Positions 41,417 to 50,688 are shown, counted from the stretch's first letter. The stretch is DNA of 64,000 nt from Pantoea sp. (GCF_028283705.1 NZ_JAPWKD010000002.1:1-64000); one strand, 5' to 3'. The notes: a model not told the origin generated them from the sequence alone. A program made the numbers and translations.

Positions 41417-42875
41417 ACAGCAACCACTCAATCGGCAAGCGCCACACCAGCCGTACCAGCAAACGCTGTACCCAGGTGGATTGCGGCTCATGGATATGCA
41501 CCACCTCACCCGCCTCTTCCGGATATTCCACCCAGTTCACCCGGCCCCAGCCATCAAGCCGTAAGGTCCAGGCGCGATCGCGCATCCCCTGAATAAAGCG
41601 CTGATGGGTGCGTTGCGCCAGCTCATCACTTTCAATCACCAGCCCCATTTCGGTATTCAGCACCGCAGAGCGCGGGTCGAAATTAAACGAGCCGATAAAG
41701 ACTTTACGATTATCCACGGTAAAAGTTTTGGCGTGCAGGCTGGAGCCAGAGTTACCGGTCAACCCACGGTCATGCGGTGCCTCGCTGGCATTGGCCTGCG
41801 GCTTCAGTTCATACAAAGCAATGCCGTGCCGCAGTAGCTTCTTGCGCCAGCGCGCATATCCGGCATGCACCACGCTGACGTCATTGGCAGCCAGCGAGTT
41901 GGTCAGCACGGCGATTTTCACCCCGCGCCGCTTCAGTGCCAGTAACTGCGCCACCCCGGCGCGCGTCGGCACGAAATAAGCCGAGATGATGTCGAATTGC
42001 TGTTGCGGCGTGCCAATCACCTCCAGCATACGCTGTGGCAGCAGGGAAGAACGCTTCGCTTTCCCCAGCCCTTTGCGTGGGTCATCGCTTAATAAACGCG
42101 TGGCCGCCCAGGTCATACTCAGCGTCCCTTCCGCCATCTGGCTGACAAAAGAAGAGTGTTCCAGCCGGGCCATATAACGCAGCACCGCTTCACTGTGCTG
42201 CCAGGCGGTGGGCAGCCGTACCGCCTGACGTCCATCGTGATCGACTTCCACCACGCAGTGCAACGGTGACACCGCTTTGCTGTGCCAGTAACGGTTGAAA
42301 TCGTGCCCCACCTCCTCCACCACCGGGCCGATCGCCAGCACATCCAAATCGGTAAACAAGGGTTCATCGCCGGTGCCAAAATACTCGTCGCCGATATTAC
42401 GCCCCCCGACCAGGGTCGCGGCACCATCCACCGTCAGGCTTTTATTGTGCATACGGCGATTCAGCCGGGCGAAGTCGGTCAGATAGCCGAGCATACGTAA
42501 CGTGCGAAACGAGAAAGGATTGAACAGCCGGACAGAAATGTTGGGGTGGCGCTCCAGCTCGGCGAGGGTCTCATCCAGCCCCGGGGTATTGTTATCATCC
42601 AGCAGCAGGCGCACTTTAACGCCGCGCTCCGCTGCGTCCAGCAGTGCGCTAAACAGCAGACGGCCCGACATATCGTTATGCCAGATGTAATACTGCACAT
42701 CCAGCGTACGCCGGGCCATGCCCATCAATAAATAACGTGCGGCAAATGCGTCCAGCCCATCATTGAGGGGATGAATACCACTCATGCCCGGATGTGGCGC
42801 ACAGCGAGCATCAATGATGTCATTGAGCCAGTTTTGGTCATTTTCCACAGAATCACGCGGTGCGGCTTCGCTCAT
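41415..42875 (-). CDS. clsC: Cardiolipin synthase C (YmdC)
   Basis: A 486-residue phospholipase-D superfamily enzyme that makes cardiolipin, in E. coli from phosphatidylglycerol and phosphatidylethanolamine. Two HKD motifs are present: HNKSLTVDGAATLVGGRNIG (about residue 140) and HAKTFTVDNRKVFIGSFNFD (about 390). In E. coli its activity depends on the neighbouring ymdB; no ymdB is seen here. It is convergent with opgC. Confidence 0.94.
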   Translation of the reverse strand: MSEAAPRDSVENDQNWLNDIIDARCAPHPGMSGIHPLNDGLDAFAARYLLMGMARRTLDVQYYIWHNDMSGRLLFSALLDAAERGVKVRLLLDDNNTPGLDETLAELERHPNISVRLFNPFSFRTLRMLGYLTDFARLNRRMHNKSLTVDGAATLVGGRNIGDEYFGTGDEPLFTDLDVLAIGPVVEEVGHDFNRYWHSKAVSPLHCVVEVDHDGRQAVRLPTAWQHSEAVLRYMARLEHSSFVSQMAEGTLSMTWAATRLLSDDPRKGLGKAKRSSLLPQRMLEVIGTPQQQFDIISAYFVPTRAGVAQLLALKRRGVKIAVLTNSLAANDVSVVHAGYARWRKKLLRHGIALYELKPQANASEAPHDRGLTGNSGSSLHAKTFTVDNRKVFIGSFNFDPRSAVLNTEMGLVIESDELAQRTHQRFIQGMRDRAWTLRLDGWGRVNWVEYPEEAGEVVHIHEPQSTWVQRLLVRLVWRLPIEWLL

Positions 42876-43028
42876 ACAGGCTCCCTGAAACTCATCATAT
42901 TCTTATTGTTGGAGGCCGCAGCGCGCATCGCAATCAGAGGCGTCCGGTAACAGTTGCTGGCCCGCTGTTAATTTAGTCTAGACTTAGCGAAACGTTCTGC
43001 ATTCGGCGTGCCCCGTGAGGAGAGGAAA

Positions 43029-44189
43029 ATGGCGCAGCACCCCCTTGTTCCCCCGTCCCCGCGCTATCAGCCCCGGCTGTTTCGCAGTTTTTTTCAGGGC
43101 AGTTTTCCCTGCTCCAGTGCCCGTCGCGCCGGAGGAAGACGCCTCGATATGGTGATCAGTAGCGGCCATGACATGCTGCTGGACAAAGATTATGCCGCTC
43201 TGGCGCAGGAGGGGTTACGGACCGCACGCGATGGCGCGCGCTGGTATCTGATTGAAGCCACCCCTGGCGAATATGACTGGCGATCTTTTCTGCCGATGGT
43301 GCACGCTGCCGCGCGTCATGATTTGCAAATCATCTGGGAACTGATGCATTTTGGTTATCCCGATCATCTCGATATCTTCCATGCCTCATTTGTCGATCAT
43401 TTTGAACGCTTCGCGCGTGCGATGGCGCAGCTGATGCGTAATGAAGGCGTGGAGCAGCCGTTCTTTACTCCCATAAATCAGATCTCTTTCTGGTCGTGGG
43501 CCGGTGCGGATGTGGCGTGGCTCAATCCTTACGCCAGCGATCGGGGTAAAGAGCTGAAGCGCCAGCTGGTGCGGGCGTCACTGGCGGCGATGCATGCGAT
43601 TCGCGAGGTGTATCCGCAGGCGCGTTTTGTGCTCACCGATCCACTGGTGCAGGTGGCCGCCGATCCTGCGAATCCCGATAGCAAACCCTATGCCGATGCG
43701 CAGCATCAGGCGCAGTTCGAAGCCTGGGACTGGCTGGCCGGGCGTGATGCGCCGGAGCTGGGTGGCAGCGAAGATTTTCTCGATATTCTTGGCCTGAATT
43801 ATTACCCGGATAACCACTGGTTTTTCCCCGGTGACCCGTTGCCGGATGACCATCCCTCACGCCTGCCGCTGCATCGGCTGCTGTTGCAATGCTGGCAGCG
43901 CTACCAGCGACCGCTGCTGCTGGCAGAAACCGGGGCGGAAGGTGACGCGCGTACGCCCTGGCTGCACCATGTTTCTGCAGAGGCGATGCTGGCACTGGAG
44001 CAGGGGGTGGCGCTGGAAGGCATTTCACTTTATCCGGTGGTGGAGTATCCGGCATGGGCTGACGATCGCCGATCGCCAGGGCCGTTATTTGGTCTGGGGG
44101 ATCCGAATGGCAATCGTACGCTACATGAAGCGTTGGCGCTGGAGTTACGCAGTCAGCAGATTAAGTGGCAAAAGCGGCGGCAGGATTAG
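43029..44189 (+). CDS. GH1-like TIM-barrel protein, probable glycosidase relative
   Basis: A 386-residue protein related to clan GH-A, family 1-like glycosidases. LRTARDGARWYLIEATPGEY resembles GH1 strand 2 and LGLNYYPDNHWF the GH1 LGxNYY. LLLAETGAEGD places a presumed nucleophile at Glu300. At the usual NE acid/base site the sequence reads PINQISFWSW, so Gln151 replaces Glu. The start at 43029 has a GAGGAGAGGAAA ribosome site; an in-frame GTG at 43008 is less likely. The substrate is unknown. Its stop overlaps the stop of a minus-strand small gene. Confidence 0.75.
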   Translation: MAQHPLVPPSPRYQPRLFRSFFQGSFPCSSARRAGGRRLDMVISSGHDMLLDKDYAALAQEGLRTARDGARWYLIEATPGEYDWRSFLPMVHAAARHDLQIIWELMHFGYPDHLDIFHASFVDHFERFARAMAQLMRNEGVEQPFFTPINQISFWSWAGADVAWLNPYASDRGKELKRQLVRASLAAMHAIREVYPQARFVLTDPLVQVAADPANPDSKPYADAQHQAQFEAWDWLAGRDAPELGGSEDFLDILGLNYYPDNHWFFPGDPLPDDHPSRLPLHRLLLQCWQRYQRPLLLAETGAEGDARTPWLHHVSAEAMLALEQGVALEGISLYPVVEYPAWADDRRSPGPLFGLGDPNGNRTLHEALALELRSQQIKWQKRRQD

Positions 44190-44359
44190 GACTGCTGGGT
44201 TTCGGCGTTTTTCGGGCCGCAGGTTTGCACATCGAGAGAACGGTCAGCAGGATGGCGCACATCGGTGAGCCAGGTCATGGTAAACAGGAATACCACGCCA
44301 ATCAGACAGGCCGAAAGCAGGCCAATTATGGCGATCAGTTTGTCATCTCTGGATTCCAT
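44186..44359 (-). CDS. Small single-span membrane protein (57 aa)
   Basis: A 57-residue protein starting MESRDDKLIAIIGLLSACLI, with one strong hydrophobic segment (about residues 8-30) and a polar C-terminal tail containing one Cys. The ATG at 44359 is placed 6 bases after an AAGGAG site; an ATG two codons earlier is too close to that site. It lies 43 bases after another tiny membrane-protein gene. The end overlaps the GH1-like gene tail to tail. No family recognised. Confidence 0.55.
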   Translation of the reverse strand: MESRDDKLIAIIGLLSACLIGVVFLFTMTWLTDVRHPADRSLDVQTCGPKNAETQQS

Positions 44360-44401
44360 CGACATCTCCTTGCAGGCTTCCGATACCCGTTGCAACAAGC
44401 C

Positions 44402-44545
44402 TTAGCTCATCCATAACGTCATCATCAGGACAAAGATTATAAGGGTAACCGAGGTCACTGCAAGTACCACAATGGCAAACTGCGCATCGTCCAGCGGCTG
44501 GCGCAAGGGTTCGTCGTGATCGTCGGGTGGAGCAGGTGAACTCAT
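44402..44545 (-). CDS. Tiny tail-anchored-type membrane protein (47 aa)
   Basis: A 47-residue frame starting MSSPAPPDDHDEPLRQPLDD. An acidic, Pro-rich N terminus is followed by one long hydrophobic span (about 24-46) ending at the C terminus. The composition is convincing for a tail-anchored membrane peptide, and it lies in tandem with the 57-aa membrane protein. The ribosome site is weak. Expression and function are unknown. Confidence 0.45.
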   Translation of the reverse strand: MSSPAPPDDHDEPLRQPLDDAQFAIVVLAVTSVTLIIFVLMMTLWMS

Positions 44546-44642
44546 GTGAACTCAACAAAAATAAGGGAAACCAGCAGCAACGTTACCGCTCCGAGTGTAA
44601 TGGAAAGCGGCCAAAGATGAAGAATTATTTCAGCACGAAATG

Positions 44643-44666
44643 AAAACGGGGCGCAATCGCGCCCCG
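44643..44666 (-). terminator. Terminator of the TonB-dependent receptor gene
   Basis: CGGGGCGC (44647-44654) and GCGCCCCG (44659-44666) form an 8-bp stem with a 4-base loop. On the minus strand it is followed by TTTTC, 9 bases after the receptor stop. Confidence 0.8.
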
Positions 44667-44674
44667 CTGAGAGA

Positions 44675-46873
44675 TTAAAAGTCGTAGCTCATGCTGACTT
44701 TTAAGGTGCGCGGATCGCCCTGCGTCAGGTAGGTCCCTGAGTAGTCGATATTCGCCCAATACTTCTCGTTGGTGACGTTTTCCACCGCCACGCGCCAGAC
44801 AACATCGTTTTGGTTGATCTTCGTGCGATAACGCAGCCCCAGATCCAGCGTGGTGTAAGCATCGATACGTTTGGTATTGGCAGAATCCGCCCATTGTGAA
44901 CCGGTATGGTTCAGCAACGCGGTGGCGGTCAGCCCCTCAACCGGTTTGATATCGTACTCTGCACCCAGCGCATAGTTATAACGCGGTACGCCAATCGCCT
45001 GTTTGCCGTCGTACTGGCCTTTTGCCGTTTTCACCATTTCCGGATTAATCCAGGTGGCGCTGGCGTTGAGGCGGAAACCGAGTACCGGCTCACCGAACAC
45101 ATTCAGCTCTGCGCCACGGTGGCGCTGTTCGCCATTCATGGCAAAGACGTTGTTGCTGTCGAGAATGCCCGATGGCTGTTTGATTTCAAACAACGCCAGG
45201 GTGCCCCCTACGCGGCCAAAGTCACCTTTGACACCGATTTCATTCTGCTTCGAATGCGCAATCCCGGTCACAGCACCATAGTTGGTGGCACTGGTAGGGG
45301 CTGTTGAACCCGGCTGCAACGCCTCGGTATGGTTGGCGTAGAGGGAAACGGTCTGCCACGGCTTATACACGATGCCGTAAGTCGGCATCCAGCGGCTCTG
45401 GGTATAACGCGAGCTGACGTCTTCTTCCTGAGTGTTGTAGTCGTAGTTACGTACCCACACTTTCTGATAACGCGCGCCCACGGTGAACAACAGCGTGTCA
45501 TTAAACGCGCCGAGAGTATCACTCAGCAGATAGCCCTGAGTACGGGTACGCGCGGTGGTTTTCGGATCATAAAACTCACCACCGGCATAGGTCGGATCAG
45601 GACGAGACACCTGCACCGGATCGTAGATGTTGTAGTTGTAACCTGACAACGACATGCGATACGCGTTTTTCGCATTGGTGGTCAACGCGGAGTAACCAAC
45701 GTTCACTTTATGCGAGATCGGCCCGGTATCGAAGTTGCCACGTACCCCGAGCATACCGCTCATATTGTCCTGACGGCGGTTGGTTTCGAAGGTGTTGATG
45801 GACACATCACCTGCGGTATTCAGCAGTTTTGGCGTGGCATAGTTGCCGATTTCATGGGCATGCTGCGCCCCCAGCGCGGCATACGCGGTCCAACTATCGG
45901 TAAGGTCATACTCTGCTTTTGCCATGCCCCATTCGTTTTCAATATTGCTGAAGACCCAGGGCTGGCTGTAGTTAGTGGAGTTAGAAGGCACCGCCGGCAG
46001 CGAGTCAACGCCGCTGATATTGACGCCCATACGACCATCATGGAAGGTCTTTTTCTGGTAGCCGAAATCCAGCGAGGTACGCAAACGCTCGCCACGGTAA
46101 TCGAGACCGATGGACGCCGCTGTGGTGCGTTTTTTCTCACCATCAACCCCGGTTTCACCTTCGCGGTTAACCGCGTTGAAGCGCACGCCAAACTGGTTGT
46201 TATCACCGAAACGGCGGCCAATATCGAGGCTGCCACCCACCTGCGAGGACGAGGTGTAATCAACCCCCACACGGGTCAGCGGCGCATCATCCGCATGTTT
46301 CGGTTCAAGGTTAATCAGACCACCGACGCCGGTGCTGGCGGCACCATTCAGCAGGCCGTTAGCCCCTTTGAAGATTTCCACGCGATCAATCAGGGAAGCA
46401 TCCATCACCTGACGCGGTACAACGCCCGGCAAGCCGCTAAACGTCATATCATCGCCATCGAGGCGGAAGCCGCGAATACGGTAACTTTCTGCGAAGTTGC
46501 CGTAGCCTTTGACGTTTTGCACCGTGGCATCATTACGGATGACGTCGGCAATGGTTTTTGCCTGTTGATCCTGAATCGCTTTCGAGGTGAAGCCAATGAC
46601 GTTGAACGGGACATCCATCGCATTTTGCTCACCCAGCATGCCAAGACGGCCGCCGTGCGCGATCTGCCCATCAAGATAAGCCGGGACTAAATCGTTCCCG
46701 CCAGGTTTGAAGTCATTCTGCGGTGTCGCCACTACAGTCAGCGTTTTCTGTTCTTTTTTCGCCGCATCTGCGGTGGTGTTGGTGGTAGCAGCCATCACTG
46801 GCAAACAACCGGCACTGACCATTACAGCCAACAGCGTCGGTTTCAGTCCGGGATTGAAAGGCATTCTGCGCAT
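44675..46873 (-). CDS. TonB-dependent siderophore receptor, FcuA-like
   Basis: A 732-residue outer-membrane receptor. A signal peptide ends about residue 28 (PVMAA). A TonB-box-like KTLTVVATP is followed by the plug domain (AMDVPFNVIGFTSKAIQDQQ; ESYRIRGFRLDG; RVEIFKGANGLLNG) and a 22-strand barrel ending in the aromatic C-terminal SYDF. The plug region recalls Yersinia FcuA (ferrichrome type), so a hydroxamate siderophore is the best guess. A Fur box lies 26 bases upstream. No siderophore synthesis or ABC transport genes are adjacent. Confidence 0.9.
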   Translation of the reverse strand: MRRMPFNPGLKPTLLAVMVSAGCLPVMAATTNTTADAAKKEQKTLTVVATPQNDFKPGGNDLVPAYLDGQIAHGGRLGMLGEQNAMDVPFNVIGFTSKAIQDQQAKTIADVIRNDATVQNVKGYGNFAESYRIRGFRLDGDDMTFSGLPGVVPRQVMDASLIDRVEIFKGANGLLNGAASTGVGGLINLEPKHADDAPLTRVGVDYTSSSQVGGSLDIGRRFGDNNQFGVRFNAVNREGETGVDGEKKRTTAASIGLDYRGERLRTSLDFGYQKKTFHDGRMGVNISGVDSLPAVPSNSTNYSQPWVFSNIENEWGMAKAEYDLTDSWTAYAALGAQHAHEIGNYATPKLLNTAGDVSINTFETNRRQDNMSGMLGVRGNFDTGPISHKVNVGYSALTTNAKNAYRMSLSGYNYNIYDPVQVSRPDPTYAGGEFYDPKTTARTRTQGYLLSDTLGAFNDTLLFTVGARYQKVWVRNYDYNTQEEDVSSRYTQSRWMPTYGIVYKPWQTVSLYANHTEALQPGSTAPTSATNYGAVTGIAHSKQNEIGVKGDFGRVGGTLALFEIKQPSGILDSNNVFAMNGEQRHRGAELNVFGEPVLGFRLNASATWINPEMVKTAKGQYDGKQAIGVPRYNYALGAEYDIKPVEGLTATALLNHTGSQWADSANTKRIDAYTTLDLGLRYRTKINQNDVVWRVAVENVTNEKYWANIDYSGTYLTQGDPRTLKVSMSYDF

Positions 46874-46898
46874 GGATATCCCCTAATGCAAAATCAAC

Positions 46899-46913
46899 TG
46901 ATAATCATTATTA
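46899..46913. promoter_or_regulatory. Fur box upstream of the siderophore receptor
   Basis: TGATAATCATTATTA matches the 7-1-7 Fur consensus TGATAATnATTATCA at all but one position. It lies 26 bases before the receptor start, so iron repression is expected. Confidence 0.85.
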
Positions 46914-47031
46914 TTGCGGTTTGCGATTATGCGGACAGCGGCGCTGAATGCAAGAAAATTCCTGGCATTTCTTTACAAATTCCAGAGGTAAGGGAGGATT
47001 TCCGCGGGGGTTCTCAGCATGGTGCACATCA

Positions 47032-47094
47032 TTGCACGATAAATCGTGCCGCTACGGTAGTGTGCGATTCGTAGCAGCGCAATTTATTGCGCGG
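47032..47094. repeat. Bipartite REP-like palindromic element, copy 2
   Basis: GCACGATAAATCGTGCCGCTAC (47034-47055) and GTAGCAGCGCAATTTATTGCGC (47071-47092) are diverged reverse complements arranged as in copy 1 at 19971-20033. It lies just beyond the 3' end of the aryl polyene operon. Confidence 0.7.
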
Positions 47095-47102
47095 GGTTTC
47101 CG

Positions 47103-48338
47103 CTATGTGCCCTGCCAGCGGCGAAACACCAGCGAGGTGTTAATGCCGCCAAAGGCAAAATTGTTCGACTGGACATACTCCGTCTCAATATGGCGCACGT
47201 CATCCATGATGTAATCCAGCGCACCACACTCCGCGGCGGGCTGTGTCAGGTTGAGAGTCGGAACAAACCAGCCTTCACGCATCATCTCAATACTCATCCA
47301 TGCTTCCAGCGCACCGCAGGCTCCCAGCGTATGACCAAAATAACTTTTCAGCGATGAGATCGGTGTGCTGGCACCAAACACCGCTGCCGTGGCCTGGCTT
47401 TCGGCAATATCGCCGCGATCGGTAGCGGTCCCGTGCGCATTAATATAGCCAATCTGATCCGGCGTCAGCCCGGCACTTTGCAGGGCACGTTCAATGCAAA
47501 TCTGCATGGTTGCCTGTTGCGGTTGCGTGATGTGAGCCGCGTCGCAGTTGGTATGAAAACCCATCAGCTCGGCATAAATGGTGGCGCCGCGCGCCTGCGC
47601 ATGTTGCAGCGATTCCAGAATCAGCGTGCCCGCCCCTTCGCCAATCACCAGTCCATCACGCTGTTGATCGAACGGTGCAGGCGTGGTGTGCGGCGCGTCA
47701 TTGCGCTGGCTGGTGGCAAACAGCGTATCGAAAACCGCCGCTTCCGACGGACAGAGTTCTTCCGCCCCGCCCGCCACCATCACCGTCTGATAACCGTGAC
47801 GAATCGCCTCCCAGGCATAACCAATCGCCTGGCTGCCGGAAGTACAGGCGCTGGAGGTGGGGATCACCCGCCCGCGCAGACCAAAAAACAGTCCGGCATT
47901 GACCGCTGTGGTATGCGGCATCATCTGCACATAGGTGGTGCCGGTGATATTGTTGGTGTGTTTTTCCGTCAGCATGGTGGCAAATTCACTGACCGGCCCG
48001 GTGCTCCCCGTTGAGGAGCCATAGGCAATGCCGGTTTCACCATTGGTCAGCACCGGGTTGCCAATCAGTCCCGCCTGCTCCAGCGCCAGCTCGGAGGCCC
48101 GCGTCGCCAGCAGCGATACGCGTCCCATGGCGCGGATCCGCTTGCGGGTGTAGTGCTCAGGCAAGGTAAAATCATCCACCGGCGCACCCAGCAGAGTATG
48201 CAGACCAGCGTAAACCTGCCATTCCGGCATGTGACGCACCGCATTTTTGCCCTGCTTCAGGCGCGCAGCCACGGCTGCCCAGCTCTCGCCAAAGGCGGTG
48301 ACGCCACCCATTCCGGTTACCACCACACGCTGAATCAC
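47103..48338 (-). CDS. apeR: Aryl polyene beta-ketoacyl-ACP synthase ApeR
   Basis: A 411-residue FabF-type ketosynthase, last gene of the ape cluster. The catalytic Cys165 lies in TSSACTSGSQ, with His in NAHGTAT and GHTLGACG, so it is an active condensing enzyme. In characterised aryl polyene systems a FabF-like KS of this position helps supply or extend the polyene chain. It overlaps apeQ by 4 bases. Confidence 0.92.
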   Translation of the reverse strand: MIQRVVVTGMGGVTAFGESWAAVAARLKQGKNAVRHMPEWQVYAGLHTLLGAPVDDFTLPEHYTRKRIRAMGRVSLLATRASELALEQAGLIGNPVLTNGETGIAYGSSTGSTGPVSEFATMLTEKHTNNITGTTYVQMMPHTTAVNAGLFFGLRGRVIPTSSACTSGSQAIGYAWEAIRHGYQTVMVAGGAEELCPSEAAVFDTLFATSQRNDAPHTTPAPFDQQRDGLVIGEGAGTLILESLQHAQARGATIYAELMGFHTNCDAAHITQPQQATMQICIERALQSAGLTPDQIGYINAHGTATDRGDIAESQATAAVFGASTPISSLKSYFGHTLGACGALEAWMSIEMMREGWFVPTLNLTQPAAECGALDYIMDDVRHIETEYVQSNNFAFGGINTSLVFRRWQGT

Positions 48339-49066
48339 AGCATCCCCCCATTGATTGAAATCACCTGGCGCGTGACGTAACCGGCGATGTCCGACATCAG
48401 ATAACCTGCCAGCCCGGCCACTTCTTCCGCTGCCCCCATGCGTTTCATCGGGATTAGCTTCAGCGCTTCATCAATCACCTGTGGTTCCAGCCCGGCCATA
48501 CCGGTATCGATCAGTCCCGGCGCAATGCAGTTAACGGTAATTTTGCGTTTCGCCAGCTCAATCGCCAGCGCTTTGGTAGCACCGATAATGCCTGCTTTTG
48601 CCGCGCTGTAGTTCACCTGGCCGCGATTCCCCATGATGCCGGAGACCGACGATAGAGTGATAATACGTCCCCCCTGGCGCAGTCCAATCATCGGCATCAC
48701 ACAAGGCTGGATGACGTTATAGAAGCTGTCGAGATTAGTATGAATCACACTGTCCCACTCCTCATCAGTCAGTGCCGGGAACGCCGCATCCCGCGTGATT
48801 CCGGCATTGCTGACCACACCATAGTAAGCACCATGCGTGGCGATATCCTGCTCCAGCGCGTCCCGTGTCATCTCCCGCTGCGCCACGTCAAACTGCAACG
48901 TCCGGCCAGATCCCCCCGCTGCAACAATCTGTTCCAGAGTGTGTATCGCACCGCTGGCATCACGGTGATAATGCACCACCACATGGAAACCATCCTGCGC
49001 CAGGCGCAATGCAATGGCGCGTCCAATTCCCTTACTCGCCCCGGTCACTAACACGCTACGCGTCAT
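48335..49066 (-). CDS. apeQ: Aryl polyene 3-ketoacyl-ACP reductase ApeQ
   Basis: A 243-residue SDR reductase of the FabG type. The NADPH motif GASKGIGRA is at residues 9-17, with the catalytic Ser140, Tyr153 and Lys157 (YSAAKAG). It reduces the beta-keto group after each condensation, before dehydration to the conjugated double bond. It overlaps apeP by 11 bases and apeR by 4. Confidence 0.93.
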   Translation of the reverse strand: MTRSVLVTGASKGIGRAIALRLAQDGFHVVVHYHRDASGAIHTLEQIVAAGGSGRTLQFDVAQREMTRDALEQDIATHGAYYGVVSNAGITRDAAFPALTDEEWDSVIHTNLDSFYNVIQPCVMPMIGLRQGGRIITLSSVSGIMGNRGQVNYSAAKAGIIGATKALAIELAKRKITVNCIAPGLIDTGMAGLEPQVIDEALKLIPMKRMGAAEEVAGLAGYLMSDIAGYVTRQVISINGGML

Positions 49067-49538
49067 GGTGTTCTCCTTGTGCTAATAATCGTTGTAATTC
49101 GTCATCATCCGGTTGCCAGGTATTCAGCCGCCCACTGGCCAGGCACAGGTCTCCGTGGCGGATTTCCCCTTCAAAACTGCCAAGGCGCTCATCGCGCATC
49201 AGCAAATGCATCACCACCTGCAAGCTCGCACCGGCCGGAAAGGTGGCTGCCGCCGCGCGATAGCCGCGTCCACCCAGCAGCATGCCGGGGCGAATCTGCG
49301 TCACGCCTTGCTCGCGGGCATGAAATCCTGACCACACCCCCACCGTCTGCGCCATGATCTCCACACCAAACCAGGCAGGCAGTTCACCCTGTGGGGTAAG
49401 AAACGGGGCCAGCACTCCCTCGGGATCAATGGTCACCTGGCAAATCACGCTATCGGCGGTGACGCTGAAGACACGATCCAGCAATAACATTGGTGCGCGA
49501 TGCGGCAAATACGCCTCTGGCGGCAAAAAATCAGCCAT
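49056..49538 (-). CDS. apeP: Aryl polyene hot-dog dehydratase ApeP
   Basis: A 160-residue hot-dog fold 3-hydroxyacyl-ACP dehydratase. The catalytic His13 lies in LPHRAPMLLLDRV and an acidic residue in the GVEIMAQTVG helix. It introduces double bonds in the growing polyene together with ApeI. It overlaps apeO by 8 bases and apeQ by 11. Confidence 0.9.
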   Translation of the reverse strand: MADFLPPEAYLPHRAPMLLLDRVFSVTADSVICQVTIDPEGVLAPFLTPQGELPAWFGVEIMAQTVGVWSGFHAREQGVTQIRPGMLLGGRGYRAAAATFPAGASLQVVMHLLMRDERLGSFEGEIRHGDLCLASGRLNTWQPDDDELQRLLAQGEHHDA

Positions 49539-50688
49539 CGATTCGTCCTGTAATCAGGCAGGTATTGTTCCCGCCAAAAGCAAAAGAATTGGAAGCAATC
49601 ACCGGCCGCACCAGCAGGGTCGGCTCGCTAATCAGACCGCAGTCCGGCAACGTGGGATCGCGTTCGGATTGTGAAAAATCCTGCGCGGGCAGCAGCAGCG
49701 GCTGTTCCAGCAACAACAAAGACAGCGCGGCCTCAGTGGCACCGGCTGCACCCAGCGTATGGCCAGTCAGATGCTTGGTAGAACTACAGGGGACGCGCTC
49801 GCCAAACAGACGATGAATCACCGCCGCCTCGACCTGATCGTTAAGCGGTGTGGCGGTGCCGTGCAGGTTGATATACCCCACCTGTTCAGGAGATAGCCCC
49901 GCCTGCTGCAAAGCCATGATCATCGCACGCTCGGCGCCGATGCCCTCCGGATGCGGGGCCGACATATGCCAGGCATCCGATGATTCGCCCACCCCCAGCA
50001 ATGCCAGTGGCTGTGGTTCCCGCGTTAGCAACAGCAGCGCTGCCGCTTCACCAATCGAGATGCCATCACGATCGCGGCTGAATGGCGCACATTGCTGTTC
50101 CGATAACGACTCAAGGCTGGCAAATCCATTAATAGGCATACGGCTCAGCGAATCGGCCCCCCCCACCAGCGCCACATCCGCCAGACCAGCGGCTATCAGG
50201 CGTTCACCGCTGATAATCGCCCGGGCGCTGGAAGAACAGGCGGTGGAAAGGGTGTAGGCCGGGCCATCCAGCTGCAACAAATCGGCCAGGAAGCGCGAGG
50301 GATCGCCCAGTTCCTGCATCCGGTAGTCATAACCGGCTAAGCCCACGCTGACCTGGCGATCACCTTCATCCACTCCCGAGGTGCTGGTGCCGAGCACCAC
50401 CGCCACCCGATCGCGGCCATATTGCGCAATTGCGGCCTCCAGCGCCGGGCGAATTTGCGCCAGTGCCGCCAGTAGCAACCGGTTATTACGGGTATTGTGC
50501 GCCGCCAGCGCCTGCGGCATGGCGGGTAGCTCGCCCAGCACCTCCCCCAGCCAGCAGCGTTTACCTGCCTGCAACCAGCCGTCGCGCGGTTGCATCCCGG
50601 GGGCCTCGCCCTGCTGCAATTGCGCGGCGATCTGCGCAGGGCTGTTGCCCAGTGCGTTGACCATGCCGTAAGCCGAGATATAAATCAT
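49531..50688 (-). CDS. apeO: Aryl polyene ketosynthase ApeO
   Basis: A 385-residue ketosynthase with Cys151 in STACSSSAR, His in HGTATPLND and His in GHTLGAAGATEAA. In characterised clusters ApeO pairs with the Cys-less ApeC as the chain-elongating heterodimer; the cognate ApeC is at the other end of this operon. It overlaps apeN by 4 bases. Confidence 0.92.
   Translation of the reverse strand: MIYISAYGMVNALGNSPAQIAAQLQQGEAPGMQPRDGWLQAGKRCWLGEVLGELPAMPQALAAHNTRNNRLLLAALAQIRPALEAAIAQYGRDRVAVVLGTSTSGVDEGDRQVSVGLAGYDYRMQELGDPSRFLADLLQLDGPAYTLSTACSSSARAIISGERLIAAGLADVALVGGADSLSRMPINGFASLESLSEQQCAPFSRDRDGISIGEAAALLLLTREPQPLALLGVGESSDAWHMSAPHPEGIGAERAMIMALQQAGLSPEQVGYINLHGTATPLNDQVEAAVIHRLFGERVPCSSTKHLTGHTLGAAGATEAALSLLLLEQPLLLPAQDFSQSERDPTLPDCGLISEPTLLVRPVIASNSFAFGGNNTCLITGRIDG

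Noticed and set aside
44402..44545. CydX/small-oxidase-subunit identity for the 47-aa membrane peptide
   Set aside because: No cyd operon is nearby and the sequence does not show a family motif; only a membrane span can be supported.
45710..46690. A 326-codon open frame antisense to the siderophore receptor gene
   Set aside because: The receptor on the other strand is unambiguous, full length and family-consistent; the antisense frame has no recognisable domain.
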